Source of the DNA: Acholeplasmataceae bacterium
Lineage (GTDB): Bacteria; Bacillota_I; Bacilli_A; Acholeplasmatales; Acholeplasmataceae
Direction of reading: 5' to 3'
Assembly: GCA_007692425.1 (NCBI GenBank)
Contig: RECG01000019.1
Coordinates: forward strand, 1 to 64,000
DNA length: 64,000 bases
Shown here: piece by piece, positions 1-7,922 of the stretch
Layout: every line of letters begins with the position of its first letter
Position numbering within the stretch: the first letter of the stretch is position 1
The notes under the pieces: model-generated
What the model was told of the DNA's origin: nothing
Databases searched by the model: none
What the model saw: the letters and a program-made list of their open reading frames with translations, nothing else
Made by a program: the position numbers and the translations under genes

Positions 1-2
1 AT

Positions 3-113
3 CATGAATGGCCTGCGCATGAAAAGGCGTATCCCTATTCGGGGATGATTGTATCATCCCTGAAGATTGACATCAAGCCGACGGACTGGTCTTGCGTGGC
101 CTTCAGGCCATGA
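3..113 (+). CDS. C-terminal end of an incoming plus-strand reading frame (partial, unrecognised)
   Basis: Frame 3 is open from the left edge to a TGA at 111-113 and encodes 36 residues with plausible protein composition (three Trp/Cys, mixed charge, good third-position GC). It would be the tail of a gene starting outside the window and would overlap the 3' end of the convergent vsr gene by 11 bp. No domain is recognisable in so short a tail. It could be chance; an antisense open frame of this length is not rare. Confidence 0.3.
   Translation, partial: HEWPAHEKAYPYSGMIVSSLKIDIKPTDWSCVAFRP
42..60. repeat. 8-bp inverted repeat near left edge
   Basis: GGGATGAT and ATCATCCC face each other across a 3-nt loop. 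There is no T-run on either side, so it is not a convincing intrinsic terminator. A second small hairpin (TGGCCT, TC, AGGCCA) lies at 97-110, at the end of vsr. Confidence 0.4.
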
Positions 114-525
114 TGGCGTCCATCTTGGTCTTCATCTCGTGCATGACAAAATCAAAATCCTGTTCGATCTCGCATTCCCAGACCAAAAAGACATGCCAGC
201 CCGTCGCTTTCAAGGTTTCAAAGACTTGCCGGTCGCGCGCCTGGTTGCGCGCGATCTTCTCCGCCCAGAAAGCAGACCTGCTTTGCGGTGGCTTGTATTT
301 CTTGCATCCTGGATGGCCATGCCAGAAACAGCCATGGACGAAGATGGCGATCTTATACTTCTTGATGGATATATCTGGTGAACCAGGGATTGACCTATTG
401 TGTTTGCGGTAGCGTAATCCGGCCTGATGAAGCCATCTCGCGACCATCCGTTCAATCCGTGTATCCTTGCCTTTGATCTTGCCCATCACCTCGCTGCGCT
501 TCTCTTTCGTGAAGACATCAGGCAT
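103..525 (-). CDS. vsr: Very short patch repair endonuclease (Vsr)
   Basis: Predicted nicking endonuclease that cuts at T:G mismatches made by deamination of 5-methylcytosine, starting short-patch repair. The 140-aa product has the usual family length and signatures: an N-terminal RSEVMGKIKGKDT segment, LHQAGLRYRKH, the PGSPDI segment with the catalytic Asp, the zinc-site region VHGCFWHGHPGC, and a C-terminal VWECE. A longer frame reaches 573, but ATG at 525 sits behind AGGGAGGTGG (531-540) and matches where homologues begin. Vsr normally partners a C5 cytosine methyltransferase; none is visible here, though one could lie left of the edge. MutS and MutL, its functional partners, are encoded about 33 kb away. 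Confidence 0.93.
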   Translation of the reverse strand: MPDVFTKEKRSEVMGKIKGKDTRIERMVARWLHQAGLRYRKHNRSIPGSPDISIKKYKIAIFVHGCFWHGHPGCKKYKPPQSRSAFWAEKIARNQARDRQVFETLKATGWHVFLVWECEIEQDFDFVMHEMKTKMDAIMA

Positions 526-577
526 GACGCCACCTCCCTTCAAAAGGTCTTCGTAAGAAAAAAGCAGACACAAGTGC

Positions 578-772
578 CTACTTTCTCATTTCGATTCTTA
601 GTTTTTGCTGGTCGATCGCTTCAGGATAGGGATATGCTTCTTCACGCATCCGCTTATAAAGAACATAGATCAAACCACGTTCCATATCAATGCGGGTGAT
701 GACCCCGAATCCTTTTTCATTTTCGACCTTGACCCTTTCGCCGATCAGGCGGGTCTCGTTGCTCCATGACAT
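578..772 (-). CDS. Small hypothetical protein, 64 aa
   Basis: Unrecognised small soluble protein. The sequence suggests a beta-rich fold: an RVKVENEKGFGVITRI stretch followed by LIYVLYKRMREE and a YPYPEAI motif, with a charged C-terminus. Two ATGs are available (778 and 772). The Shine-Dalgarno GAGGTG leaves only 2 nt before the first but 8 nt before the second, so 772 is preferred. It lies about 50 bp upstream of vsr in the same direction and is probably co-transcribed with it. An extended -10 promoter lies just upstream. Confidence 0.7.
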   Translation of the reverse strand: MSWSNETRLIGERVKVENEKGFGVITRIDMERGLIYVLYKRMREEAYPYPEAIDQQKLRIEMRK

Positions 773-792
773 GCTCATTTCACCTCAAGGAC

Positions 793-801
793 ATTATATC
801 A
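793..801 (-). promoter_or_regulatory. Extended -10 promoter for the small protein/vsr unit
   Basis: On the minus strand TATAAT is preceded by TGA, giving the extended -10 form TGnTATAAT, about 20 nt upstream of the start codon. No good -35 lies at 17 bp, which is common for extended -10 promoters. Confidence 0.55.
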
Positions 802-838
802 CAAATGATGGTGAATGATATCAAGACAACTTCAGGAT

Positions 839-1450
839 TCATGATTGGTTTTCCCGCAAAGGCTTACGCATGCAATAGACCTTGACATCATCGATCAAGG
901 TGTCCCCGGTCAGCGCATAACCAAAGCGCTTGTAATAATCAAGGTTGCGTTCGTTCTCGGTGTCCAGATAGACAAACACAGCCTTTGGATCGGCTTCAGC
1001 CTCTTGATGCACATGGTCAAGCAAGGCGGTCCCGATCCCCCTGCCTTGATTCTCGGGCATGACAGCCAGCCATAAAAGCGTATGGCAGGGGCTTTTTCTG
1101 CCTGTTTCGATGATACGGCCGTACCGGGTCATGAAACGGAACGCGCCAGGCGAAAGGTGCCTGAACAACCTGATGCACAGCCAAAGAAAAGAGGGCTTCA
1201 TCCGTTTCAGGTTTGTTTTGGAATGCTTCTTTTCCACACAGGCGACACCCATCAGGATGTCATTGTCAACATAGCCGGACACACGCTCCTGCTGGTTGAT
1301 TGCCTTTTTAAACAAAAACGTGGCAAGCGCCCGTCTTGCCTCTTGTGTCCTGGCAACCTTCGCATAGAGCGGGTCATCGGCGAACGCCGCGATGAGGATG
1401 GTGACGACCTGGTGTTGATGGGTACGGTCCAAAAGACGCACACCACGCAT
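839..1450 (-). CDS. GNAT family N-acetyltransferase
   Basis: Predicted acetyl-CoA-dependent acyltransferase of the GNAT superfamily; the substrate is unknown. The 203-aa protein has the acetyl-CoA pyrophosphate-binding loop NQGRGIGTALL at residues 134-144, preceded by the typical beta-4 strand (LLWLAVMPE) and followed by YLDTENERNLDYYKRFGY, the conserved motif-B region. Residues 85-105 are hydrophobic and aromatic, as in the middle part of the YdfB/PhnO-like members. ATG at 1450 is preceded by GAAGGTG. It starts 18 nt after the HEPN-motif gene and likely ends that transcript. Confidence 0.88.
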   Translation of the reverse strand: MRGVRLLDRTHQHQVVTILIAAFADDPLYAKVARTQEARRALATFLFKKAINQQERVSGYVDNDILMGVACVEKKHSKTNLKRMKPSFLWLCIRLFRHLSPGAFRFMTRYGRIIETGRKSPCHTLLWLAVMPENQGRGIGTALLDHVHQEAEADPKAVFVYLDTENERNLDYYKRFGYALTGDTLIDDVKVYCMRKPLRENQS

Positions 1451-1468
1451 GCGATCACCTTCTTTTCG

Positions 1469-2545
1469 TCACTTGCCGGATGATGTCTTCGGCCGGTAGG
1501 CCCGGATCATCGAACCGATCAGATAGACCTTCTGCTCGTCCTTGACGGCTGACAGCCAGTCCAGGATCTTGATCACGGACTTGTGGGTGGACATCGCTTT
1601 CAAGGCTTCAACGTCGCTTTCGAACAAGGGATGGTTGCCATCATGCAGATTGCCGATCAAAGGCAGGGCCTTGTCCTCATGCCTTCTGATGAAGCGGTAG
1701 AAACCATTCAATAACGTGGGCAGGCTGACATAAGGACTCCTTGCCTGACGCTTTTCCATGTCAAGGGCGATTTCATGCATCTTGATGGCCTGGACCCGGC
1801 TCATATACAAGATGAGCGCATTGAGTTCCTTATCGCGCTCCTCCCAGAGAATGAGACGTTCCAAAAGACCGGCCCGCCAAAGAAAACGGTGGTTCGAGGT
1901 AGGTTTGAGTCTATAAGTCTTGATGAACTCGGTTTTGATTTGCACCAAAAGTTTCTGATTCAAGGACTCGAACAGTCTAAAGACCTGTTCGGGAATGTCG
2001 GTCATGACTTCGTCATGGGTGACGTAGGCGTGGATGTCATCCAAGATTTTTTCCTGTTCTTTGGCATACGCCTCAAGCAAGGGCTTGAAATGGACTTCTC
2101 GCTTCTTGATGTCAAGCTTGTTCTTCTGATAGACATAGGTCTTATAGGTCAGGCAGTCCTTGCTTAAGACATCCAGATCAAGCATCGAAAAGCCGACACC
2201 CCCGTCCGGATAGGTCCGGTGGGTCGGATGACCGACGATGTCGTTACGGATGTATTTGAGTTCATGAAGGGTTTTGTTGATGTTGATGTTGATATGATAT
2301 TTGAATCTGGTCAGGCCGATGGCTAAATCATAAAGGGCATCGACACCGACAAAAAGGCCTTGCATCAAACCAAAGACATCCAAAAGCACCGCGCCGTTGT
2401 CGGCGTCTGAGTCCTCATGATAAGCCTCAATCATCAGATCAACGTTCTCAAGCATCGCGAAAGCGGCCGCGGCGCGGGCGCCATGGCTGTTCTTCTCGTC
2501 TTTGCCGATGTCTTCGACCATGTCTTTGAGCGCATGTCTGATCAT
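1469..2545 (-). CDS. Helical protein with a HEPN-type RX5H motif
   Basis: Unrecognised 358-aa protein, predicted almost wholly alpha-helical and cytosolic. The N-terminal part carries LKYIRNDIVGHPT (R100 to H106), which resembles the Rx4-6H catalytic motif of HEPN ribonucleases and HEPN-like toxins; assignment to HEPN is an inference from this motif and the helical context. The rest (about 150-358) has no motif I know. Its start overlaps the stop of the large TPR/GGDEF/EAL-like gene as ATGA (2542-2545), so the two are translationally coupled and probably act together. Confidence 0.75.
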   Translation of the reverse strand: MIRHALKDMVEDIGKDEKNSHGARAAAAFAMLENVDLMIEAYHEDSDADNGAVLLDVFGLMQGLFVGVDALYDLAIGLTRFKYHINININKTLHELKYIRNDIVGHPTHRTYPDGGVGFSMLDLDVLSKDCLTYKTYVYQKNKLDIKKREVHFKPLLEAYAKEQEKILDDIHAYVTHDEVMTDIPEQVFRLFESLNQKLLVQIKTEFIKTYRLKPTSNHRFLWRAGLLERLILWEERDKELNALILYMSRVQAIKMHEIALDMEKRQARSPYVSLPTLLNGFYRFIRRHEDKALPLIGNLHDGNHPLFESDVEALKAMSTHKSVIKILDWLSAVKDEQKVYLIGSMIRAYRPKTSSGK

Positions 2546-5529
2546 AGGCTTTCCTTGATCTTCTCCGTCAGGACCGCTCCAGGCAGTTGTTTATAAAGCG
2601 TGCCTTCCATATATTGGATGCCAAGCCGCTCCAAGCTTTCCTTCTGGTCTTTCGTCTTGACGCCTCTGACAATCAAAGCCATGTTGAAACCATCCAAGAG
2701 TTCCTTGACTTTGGATAGGTAACTGTGCCATTTGACGGTCGCCTTCTTGTGTTCGACATGCAACGCATGAAAGGGATAAGCCAAGGCCATGTCCAATGAC
2801 GTTGTATCAAGCGAGATGCCATGGTCGATCAGTTCCTGGATCTGGGTGGCGTAATGGCTGGCCCGGATGTCCATGTCGAACTTGAAGCGGATGAACTCAT
2901 AAGGGATGCCATATTGTTTGAACAACCCTGACACATACGCATTGAAGGTCGGTTCCAAAAAGGTCTCTTTGGAAATCGGAATGGTCAGCTTGATAAGCCG
3001 TTCCGTTTCTTTCTCAAGGGCGACCAAAAAGGTGCAGACCCGTTCGATATGAAACCGTTCCAAGTCCACGAGGCGGTTTCGTTTCCCGGCGATCGCCATC
3101 AAATACTTGCTGTCGATCGTCAAATTCGGCAACGACAATTCACTCTCATACTGCCAGACCCGGTTCTTCTTGATGTCCGTGATCTGGTTGAAGACGAGTG
3201 ATAGGCTCTTGGTCTCAATCGCGAGATTGAGATGGTCGATGACTTGTTGTTCAAAGAGTTCGTCCTCATAATCGCGGTAGACAAAGAAGACAAAGTGTTC
3301 CTCGCGGTCGCGTTTGGCCTTGTCAAGCGCGATATCCAAATACCTGAAGAGTTTGTCTCTGTTCTTGTCAATCGTGACGACCGGGAAACGGACGATGCCC
3401 ATGTTGCCCCGGTATTTCTCATACGGTAAAATCTTGGAGGTATAGCCTTCAAGATATCTAAAATAGTCTTTGACGAGCTTGGTGACGGTCCGGATGTCAT
3501 TGAAAGGCAAAATCACCAGAAGCTGGTTGAAATCAAAGCGGTAAGTCACACCGGCTTGGAAGAACTTCTTGGTGACCTGGGCGAACTCCTTGAAGTAATG
3601 GACCATCTTGTCGCTGCCATAAATGTGTTTGAGTTGTTGGTCGAGTTCGACCAACAACAAACTGGCCTTGTCTGTCAAATGGTCTTCGAAGGCCTCATGC
3701 AAGGCATGCATGTTGGCAAGCCCCGTCTCAGGATCAACCGTGGCCTGTTCGACCAGTTCCTTGGTCGCTTCAACCGTTTCCGATTGATCAGAAAACAGGC
3801 TCATGATATGAATGTCTTCACCGATTCTGATCGAGACCATTTTCTCGACGATGTGCTTGCCTTGATAGACATAAAGCAGTTCTTTGGTCTCACCCGGTTT
3901 GGCAAACAGTTTTTGGATCGCGTCTTTATAAGCATGGACGTATTCATAAGAAACATCACGCAAAAAGAGTTCCAGGTGATGATGACGGTCGATATGGAAA
4001 AGTTGCTGGGCGGCCTCGTTATAGGTCGAGCGGGCTTCGGACATTTCCCGGAAGGCGAAGAGCGGACTGTCGAGAATGCCTTGATAGGTCCTATTCTCAC
4101 GCTTGAAGCGGCTCGTCTTCTTTTCATCCAAGAGATGGGCATACAAAATATTCGCGACCAGTCTGAGCAGATCATAGTGGTCGCCGGGATCCTTGATGAT
4201 CGTTTCGAAATGGAAGAGCACAGCCCCGGCATCACCGATCGGAAAGGCATAGACGAACTTGACATCGTCGTCATAGTCTTTCTGGGTGATGACATTTTTA
4301 GGCCAGCGCATCGTCTGGGTTTCCTCGAAGATGTCTTCGTGTGATTCCAAGACTTTGGCAAGGACCGTGTCTTCAAGCTGGGCGCTGCCCAGTGTCTTGT
4401 CGTACAAACGCTCTTTCTTGTAGTGGAAGAAATTGGGCATCATCTGATGAAGATAGACGGCGATGTCCTTGGTTTTGATCTTGCCTTCCAGATGCATGAA
4501 GAACGTCCGCAGGTAATCCCGCAGAGGCAGCTTCTCATCAATCTGGTGGGAGAAGACGATCAGGTCGTTGGCCAGGTCGAGATGCTCGAGCACGTGGCCA
4601 CGACTCATCGTCTTCTTGGCCGGTGCTTCGACAACCACGACTTCCTTTTGTTCGGTCGCGGTGGTCTTGGCTTTCTTGTCGGTCGTCCGTTGCAGGCTTT
4701 TCAGTTTACGCGTATAGGCATCAAGCGAGAGCTTGTTGTCAAGCTTCTTATATAAGGCGATGGCCTGCTCATAAAAAGCGGTGCGCAGGACGTCGTCCTG
4801 CTTGTCGATCAGGTCTTCATGATTGGCTTCAAGCGTCATCGCCTTGTGGTGTTCACCGGTGGCGACATACGCGGCCAAAAGGGTCTGGACGGCCCAGGCG
4901 TTATCAGGATGTTCTTTCAAGGCGACAAGCGCTTTTTCGCTGGCTTCTTCAAAGCGTTTCAGTTTGAGTAACAACATCAACTCATCATTGTTATACTTAT
5001 GTTGCTGGTCCAGTTCAAAAAGTTTGTAAAGGCTTTCTAGGGCCTTTTCCGGTTGGTCTTCATGCTTGTGGATGGCATATAGTTCTTCCAGGCAGATGAT
5101 CTTGACAGGATCCGGAATGACGTCTTTGAGGACTTTCTGGACATCGTCTTCGTAAGGCAGGTTGAGGGCTTTCTTATAGGCGATCTCATCGAGGACACCC
5201 AAGTATTGCTTGAGCACCGGCAACAGCTGTTTCCGTTGTTCGATGTAGACTTTGGCGGCGTCGTACTTCTCGAGTTTGATGGCCGCTGTGATGACATGTT
5301 TCAACATCTTTTCCTGGTGGTCGGTGACCGCCTGGTTTTCGAGTTCCTTGATGACCCGCTCACCTTCATGGAAGACCATGTCCTCAAGACCAAGGGCAAT
5401 GCCGATGTCAAAGTAATGACTGAAAGCCGCCTGATAGTCAACGTGACCAAGCGGTTGTTCAAGATAGTCCTTGATGATGGACAAGCTATGGGGTTCTTTG
5501 GGAAGTTTCAAGATATCGGCAAGTCTCAT
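2542..5529 (-). CDS. TPR protein with degenerate GGDEF and EAL domains
   Basis: A 995-aa cytosolic protein. Residues 1-280 are TPR-like helical pairs; 285-310 are a charged linker; 315-595 may hold a GAF-like region (YAFPIGDAGAVLFHFE). From about 598 there is a GGDEF fold opening with DPETGLANMHAL (like DxLTGLxNR), but the active-site loop reads FDFNQ (665-669) instead of GGDEF. From about 763 an EAL fold is traceable: FNQITDIKKNRVWQYESEL in place of YEALLRW, ISLDTTSLDMALAYP in place of the DDFGTG region, and VRGVKTKDQ...YMEGTLYKQLP matching the end of the barrel. The metal ligands are mostly lost, so catalysis is unlikely; a c-di-GMP sensing or purely structural role is possible. SD GAAGGA precedes the start. 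It leads a coupled pair with the HEPN-motif gene. Confidence 0.85.
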   Translation of the reverse strand: MRLADILKLPKEPHSLSIIKDYLEQPLGHVDYQAAFSHYFDIGIALGLEDMVFHEGERVIKELENQAVTDHQEKMLKHVITAAIKLEKYDAAKVYIEQRKQLLPVLKQYLGVLDEIAYKKALNLPYEDDVQKVLKDVIPDPVKIICLEELYAIHKHEDQPEKALESLYKLFELDQQHKYNNDELMLLLKLKRFEEASEKALVALKEHPDNAWAVQTLLAAYVATGEHHKAMTLEANHEDLIDKQDDVLRTAFYEQAIALYKKLDNKLSLDAYTRKLKSLQRTTDKKAKTTATEQKEVVVVEAPAKKTMSRGHVLEHLDLANDLIVFSHQIDEKLPLRDYLRTFFMHLEGKIKTKDIAVYLHQMMPNFFHYKKERLYDKTLGSAQLEDTVLAKVLESHEDIFEETQTMRWPKNVITQKDYDDDVKFVYAFPIGDAGAVLFHFETIIKDPGDHYDLLRLVANILYAHLLDEKKTSRFKRENRTYQGILDSPLFAFREMSEARSTYNEAAQQLFHIDRHHHLELFLRDVSYEYVHAYKDAIQKLFAKPGETKELLYVYQGKHIVEKMVSIRIGEDIHIMSLFSDQSETVEATKELVEQATVDPETGLANMHALHEAFEDHLTDKASLLLVELDQQLKHIYGSDKMVHYFKEFAQVTKKFFQAGVTYRFDFNQLLVILPFNDIRTVTKLVKDYFRYLEGYTSKILPYEKYRGNMGIVRFPVVTIDKNRDKLFRYLDIALDKAKRDREEHFVFFVYRDYEDELFEQQVIDHLNLAIETKSLSLVFNQITDIKKNRVWQYESELSLPNLTIDSKYLMAIAGKRNRLVDLERFHIERVCTFLVALEKETERLIKLTIPISKETFLEPTFNAYVSGLFKQYGIPYEFIRFKFDMDIRASHYATQIQELIDHGISLDTTSLDMALAYPFHALHVEHKKATVKWHSYLSKVKELLDGFNMALIVRGVKTKDQKESLERLGIQYMEGTLYKQLPGAVLTEKIKESL

Positions 5530-5563
5530 ATGTGTGTCCTTCTATCCGTGTTCAAACGTATCC

Positions 5564-5586
5564 GGATGTCATGCGTGATGACATCC
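5564..5586. repeat. 9-bp perfect hairpin upstream of the TPR/GGDEF/EAL gene
   Basis: GGATGTCAT and ATGACATCC pair around a 5-nt loop, 35 bp upstream of the TPR gene start. There is no T-run. It could be a 5'-UTR hairpin or a protein-binding site. Confidence 0.5.
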
Positions 5587-5620
5587 AAAAGCGACAGCGG
5601 CGGCGGGGCCGGCCGTTGTC
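5587..5620 (-). terminator. Possible intrinsic terminator after the phosphoesterase gene
   Basis: On the minus strand GACAACGGC pairs with GCCGCTGTC (one A/C mismatch) around a GC-rich loop, followed by GCTTTT. It lies directly after the phosphoesterase stop at 5627. The T-run is short, so efficiency is uncertain. Confidence 0.45.
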
Positions 5621-5626
5621 ACTGGC

Positions 5627-6079
5627 TTATCTTGGATCCTGCATGTTTTTAAACTCTACTTGGCCATCCTCGTAGATGGCATAACTGTGAAGGCGGTCGC
5701 CAAGCGCGCCCGGATTGATAAACAGGATGCCTGCTTCATGCATCAGATGGCGCTGGTGCGTATGACCGAAAATGACGATGTCGGCGGCCAGTGACCTGGC
5801 CTTGACTTTAAGTCTTTCGAGTCCTAATTTGACATGTTCAATATGGCCGTGGGTCAACAAGATTTTCTTGTCTTCCAGATCGATCAGGCGAAACCAGGGC
5901 AGGTCGATGCCGAAATCGTTATTGCCTTTGACGGTGATGACCTGGTGCGTTTCATAAATGTGTGGTTTGATGCACATGTCACCGGCATTGAGATGAACCG
6001 TGATGTCCTTGTGGGTCTCGATGACTTTCAACAAACGTCCGGCATCACCGTGGACATCACTGGTGATCAAGAATGTCAT
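5627..6079 (-). CDS. yfcE: YfcE/MJ0936-type metallophosphoesterase
   Basis: Predicted dimetal phosphodiesterase of the small calcineurin-like family. The ligand motifs appear in order: TSDVHGD near the N-terminus, NAGD, GNND, THGH and FGHTHQ, giving about 150 residues, the usual length. A frame extends to 6115, but ATG at 6079 follows GGAGGAACTCG and matches family N-termini. It overlaps the 3' end of rdgB by 23 bp; the same RdgB-phosphoesterase pairing occurs in Bacillus (ysnA-ysnB). The physiological substrate is not known from sequence. Confidence 0.9.
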   Translation of the reverse strand: MTFLITSDVHGDAGRLLKVIETHKDITVHLNAGDMCIKPHIYETHQVITVKGNNDFGIDLPWFRLIDLEDKKILLTHGHIEHVKLGLERLKVKARSLAADIVIFGHTHQRHLMHEAGILFINPGALGDRLHSYAIYEDGQVEFKNMQDPR

Positions 6080-6647
6080 CGAGTTCCTCCTTGAGCCGGG
6101 CAAGGGCGATGGCACGATGAGAAATCTTGTTTTTGATTTTGGAATCGAGTTCGGCGAAAGTCATCTGATAGGTTTCACTGTAGAAGATCGGATCATAGCC
6201 AAAGCCCTTCTCGCCTTTTTCTTCCTTGGCGATCAGACCATCCACGCGACCCGTGTAGTCATGGCAGGTGCCATCTGGGAAACAGAGGGCGATGGCAGCG
6301 AAGAAATGGGCCTTGCGGTTATCCCTGCCTTCCATTTCGCGCAAGATCTTCTGGTTGTTTTGCATGTCCCCTTTACCGCTGTAGCGGGCTGAGTAGATGC
6401 CGGGCTGGCCATCGAGTGCTTCAACGACGATCCCTGAGTCATCCGCGACCGTGATCATGTCGTGTTTCCTGGCGAAATAAAGGGCTTTGAGCCTAGCGTT
6501 GTCTTTGAAGCTCATGCCTTTTTCGATGACCTCGGCCTTGTCGCCCAGGTCCGCGAGCGAGACCAGTTCGACCGGATAACCCTTGAAGATGCTTCGGAAC
6601 TCCTTGATTTTGTTGGCGTTGTGGCTGGCAACTAAAATTTTCCTCAT
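6057..6647 (-). CDS. rdgB: XTP/dITP pyrophosphatase (RdgB/HAM1)
   Basis: House-cleaning enzyme that hydrolyses non-canonical purine triphosphates (XTP, dITP, ITP) to monophosphates, keeping them out of nucleic acid. The family signatures are present: ILVASHNANKIKEF at the N-terminus, VADDSGIVVEALDGQPGIYSAR-like DDSG/RYSG core in the middle, and a C-terminal GFGYDPIFY followed by SHRAIAL. Length 196 aa is normal. An in-frame ATG at 6665 is also possible (GGAGAG upstream, 11-nt spacing), but 6647 with AAGGTGG 5 nt upstream gives the standard N-terminus. Confidence 0.93.
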   Translation of the reverse strand: MRKILVASHNANKIKEFRSIFKGYPVELVSLADLGDKAEVIEKGMSFKDNARLKALYFARKHDMITVADDSGIVVEALDGQPGIYSARYSGKGDMQNNQKILREMEGRDNRKAHFFAAIALCFPDGTCHDYTGRVDGLIAKEEKGEKGFGYDPIFYSETYQMTFAELDSKIKNKISHRAIALARLKEELDDILDHQ

Positions 6648-6735
6648 GGTTTCCACCTTGTCCATTTGATAGTTTTCTCTCCTTTTAGTTTATCATAATA
6701 TTTGCATTCGCGTGTGAAAAGCGACCAATTTACGA

Positions 6736-6741
6736 TATAAT
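6736..6741 (+). promoter_or_regulatory. -10 box (TATAAT) for the CPBP protease gene
   Basis: A perfect TATAAT lies 19 bp upstream of the chosen start. The sequence 17 bp further up (TGTGAA) is a poor -35. The very short distance argues against the alternative ATG at 6745. Confidence 0.5.
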
Positions 6742-6759
6742 GGAATGTGGGTGATTCAG

Positions 6760-7911
6760 ATGAAGAAAGAAAACAACTTGATTGAATTCGAAGACATATT
6801 CAAAGACGAGATTAAAGCCCGGAAGGAACAAAAAGATCCTTTCGACAAACGAAACTATGGCACTGCCATCATCATGTATGTGGTGGTCATGTTCCTGGTC
6901 GCTGTTTTTTTATTCGGCCTATTATCTCGTTTTGAACCGTTTCTCATCACTTATGACGAGCATGACCTGATTTTGGAACAACTCATCATCGAGGACCGCG
7001 GGTTCGCGGTCATGGATGGTGACATCTATGACCAGAAACGGGCGGAATACGGCCGGTTTTTGTCAACCATTGACCTTGATCATGACCATGTCCTGATTTA
7101 TCATCGAAGCAACGTCTTTATCGAAGAGACGCTTTATTCGTATGATGAGATTGAAGAGGAGACATTCCTTGATCCCTTGTTGGTCGAAGCCTTGTTCACG
7201 GGCGGGATTGACACCTGGGGGGATAGCGGCGCACCGGTGCTTTATATTTATGGTGAGACCATCGTGCTGCCCTTTGACATCACCATCGAAGGCGAAAGCG
7301 TCCTGGGGCCGGTGACCTCTTTATCAAGGCTTGGCTTGTCGGTGTTGAATTTTTTGGTCTATGTGATTTTGTTACCAATTTTGATTCGTTTCTTGAAACG
7401 TGACCTGGTCGAAGACTGGTCCGGTTTCAAATTGCAGAAAAACCAATGGTTCTCCATCATCATTGTCGGTTATCTATATCTATTGGCTGGTAATCTGATC
7501 GCCAATCTGCTGTCGAGCATGCTTGGCACGTTGTTACAAGTTGAAAGCAGTGTCAGTGTCAATCAGATGACCATCATCCGGACGTTGCATTCCAACGGGG
7601 CGGTCTTCATGATTGTCTCGGCTGTGATTCTCGGTCCAATCGTTGAAGAAATGATCTTCAGGAAGGCGATTTTCGGTCTGATCACGAACGAACGGATCGC
7701 CCTGACGGTCTCGACCTTGAGTTTCGGTTTCATTCACTTGATTGCCGAGGCATCGTTCATGCAGGCCCTTGTCAACGGCATCAGTTACTTTGTGATGGGG
7801 CTTGTCTTCGGCTTTATCTATATCCGCAACGGCAAGAACATCTGGCCGGTCATCATCATCCACATCATCACCAACCTGGTGGCGGTGCTGGGTATCTTAT
7901 ACATTTATTAG
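6760..7911 (+). CDS. CPBP family intramembrane metalloprotease
   Basis: Predicted membrane-embedded protease of the CAAX protease/bacteriocin-processing (Abi, Rce1-like) family. About 383 aa with a cytosolic charged N-terminus, one membrane span near residues 30-55, a long extracytoplasmic region (about 60-190), then several spans. Catalytic motifs are present: EEMIFRKAIFG (EExxxR), a following FGFIHL (FxxxH), and a C-terminal HIITN. The large external domain between the first and second spans is unusual for the family. The GH17-like gene follows after 11 nt, so the two form an operon. Substrate unknown. Confidence 0.87.
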   Translation: MKKENNLIEFEDIFKDEIKARKEQKDPFDKRNYGTAIIMYVVVMFLVAVFLFGLLSRFEPFLITYDEHDLILEQLIIEDRGFAVMDGDIYDQKRAEYGRFLSTIDLDHDHVLIYHRSNVFIEETLYSYDEIEEETFLDPLLVEALFTGGIDTWGDSGAPVLYIYGETIVLPFDITIEGESVLGPVTSLSRLGLSVLNFLVYVILLPILIRFLKRDLVEDWSGFKLQKNQWFSIIIVGYLYLLAGNLIANLLSSMLGTLLQVESSVSVNQMTIIRTLHSNGAVFMIVSAVILGPIVEEMIFRKAIFGLITNERIALTVSTLSFGFIHLIAEASFMQALVNGISYFVMGLVFGFIYIRNGKNIWPVIIIHIITNLVAVLGILYIY

Positions 7912-7922
7912 GAGGACATTTC

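Noticed and set aside
3556-4344. Plus-strand open frame of 262 codons opposite the TPR gene
   Set aside because: Antisense shadow of the degenerate GGDEF gene; no start signal or recognisable motif.
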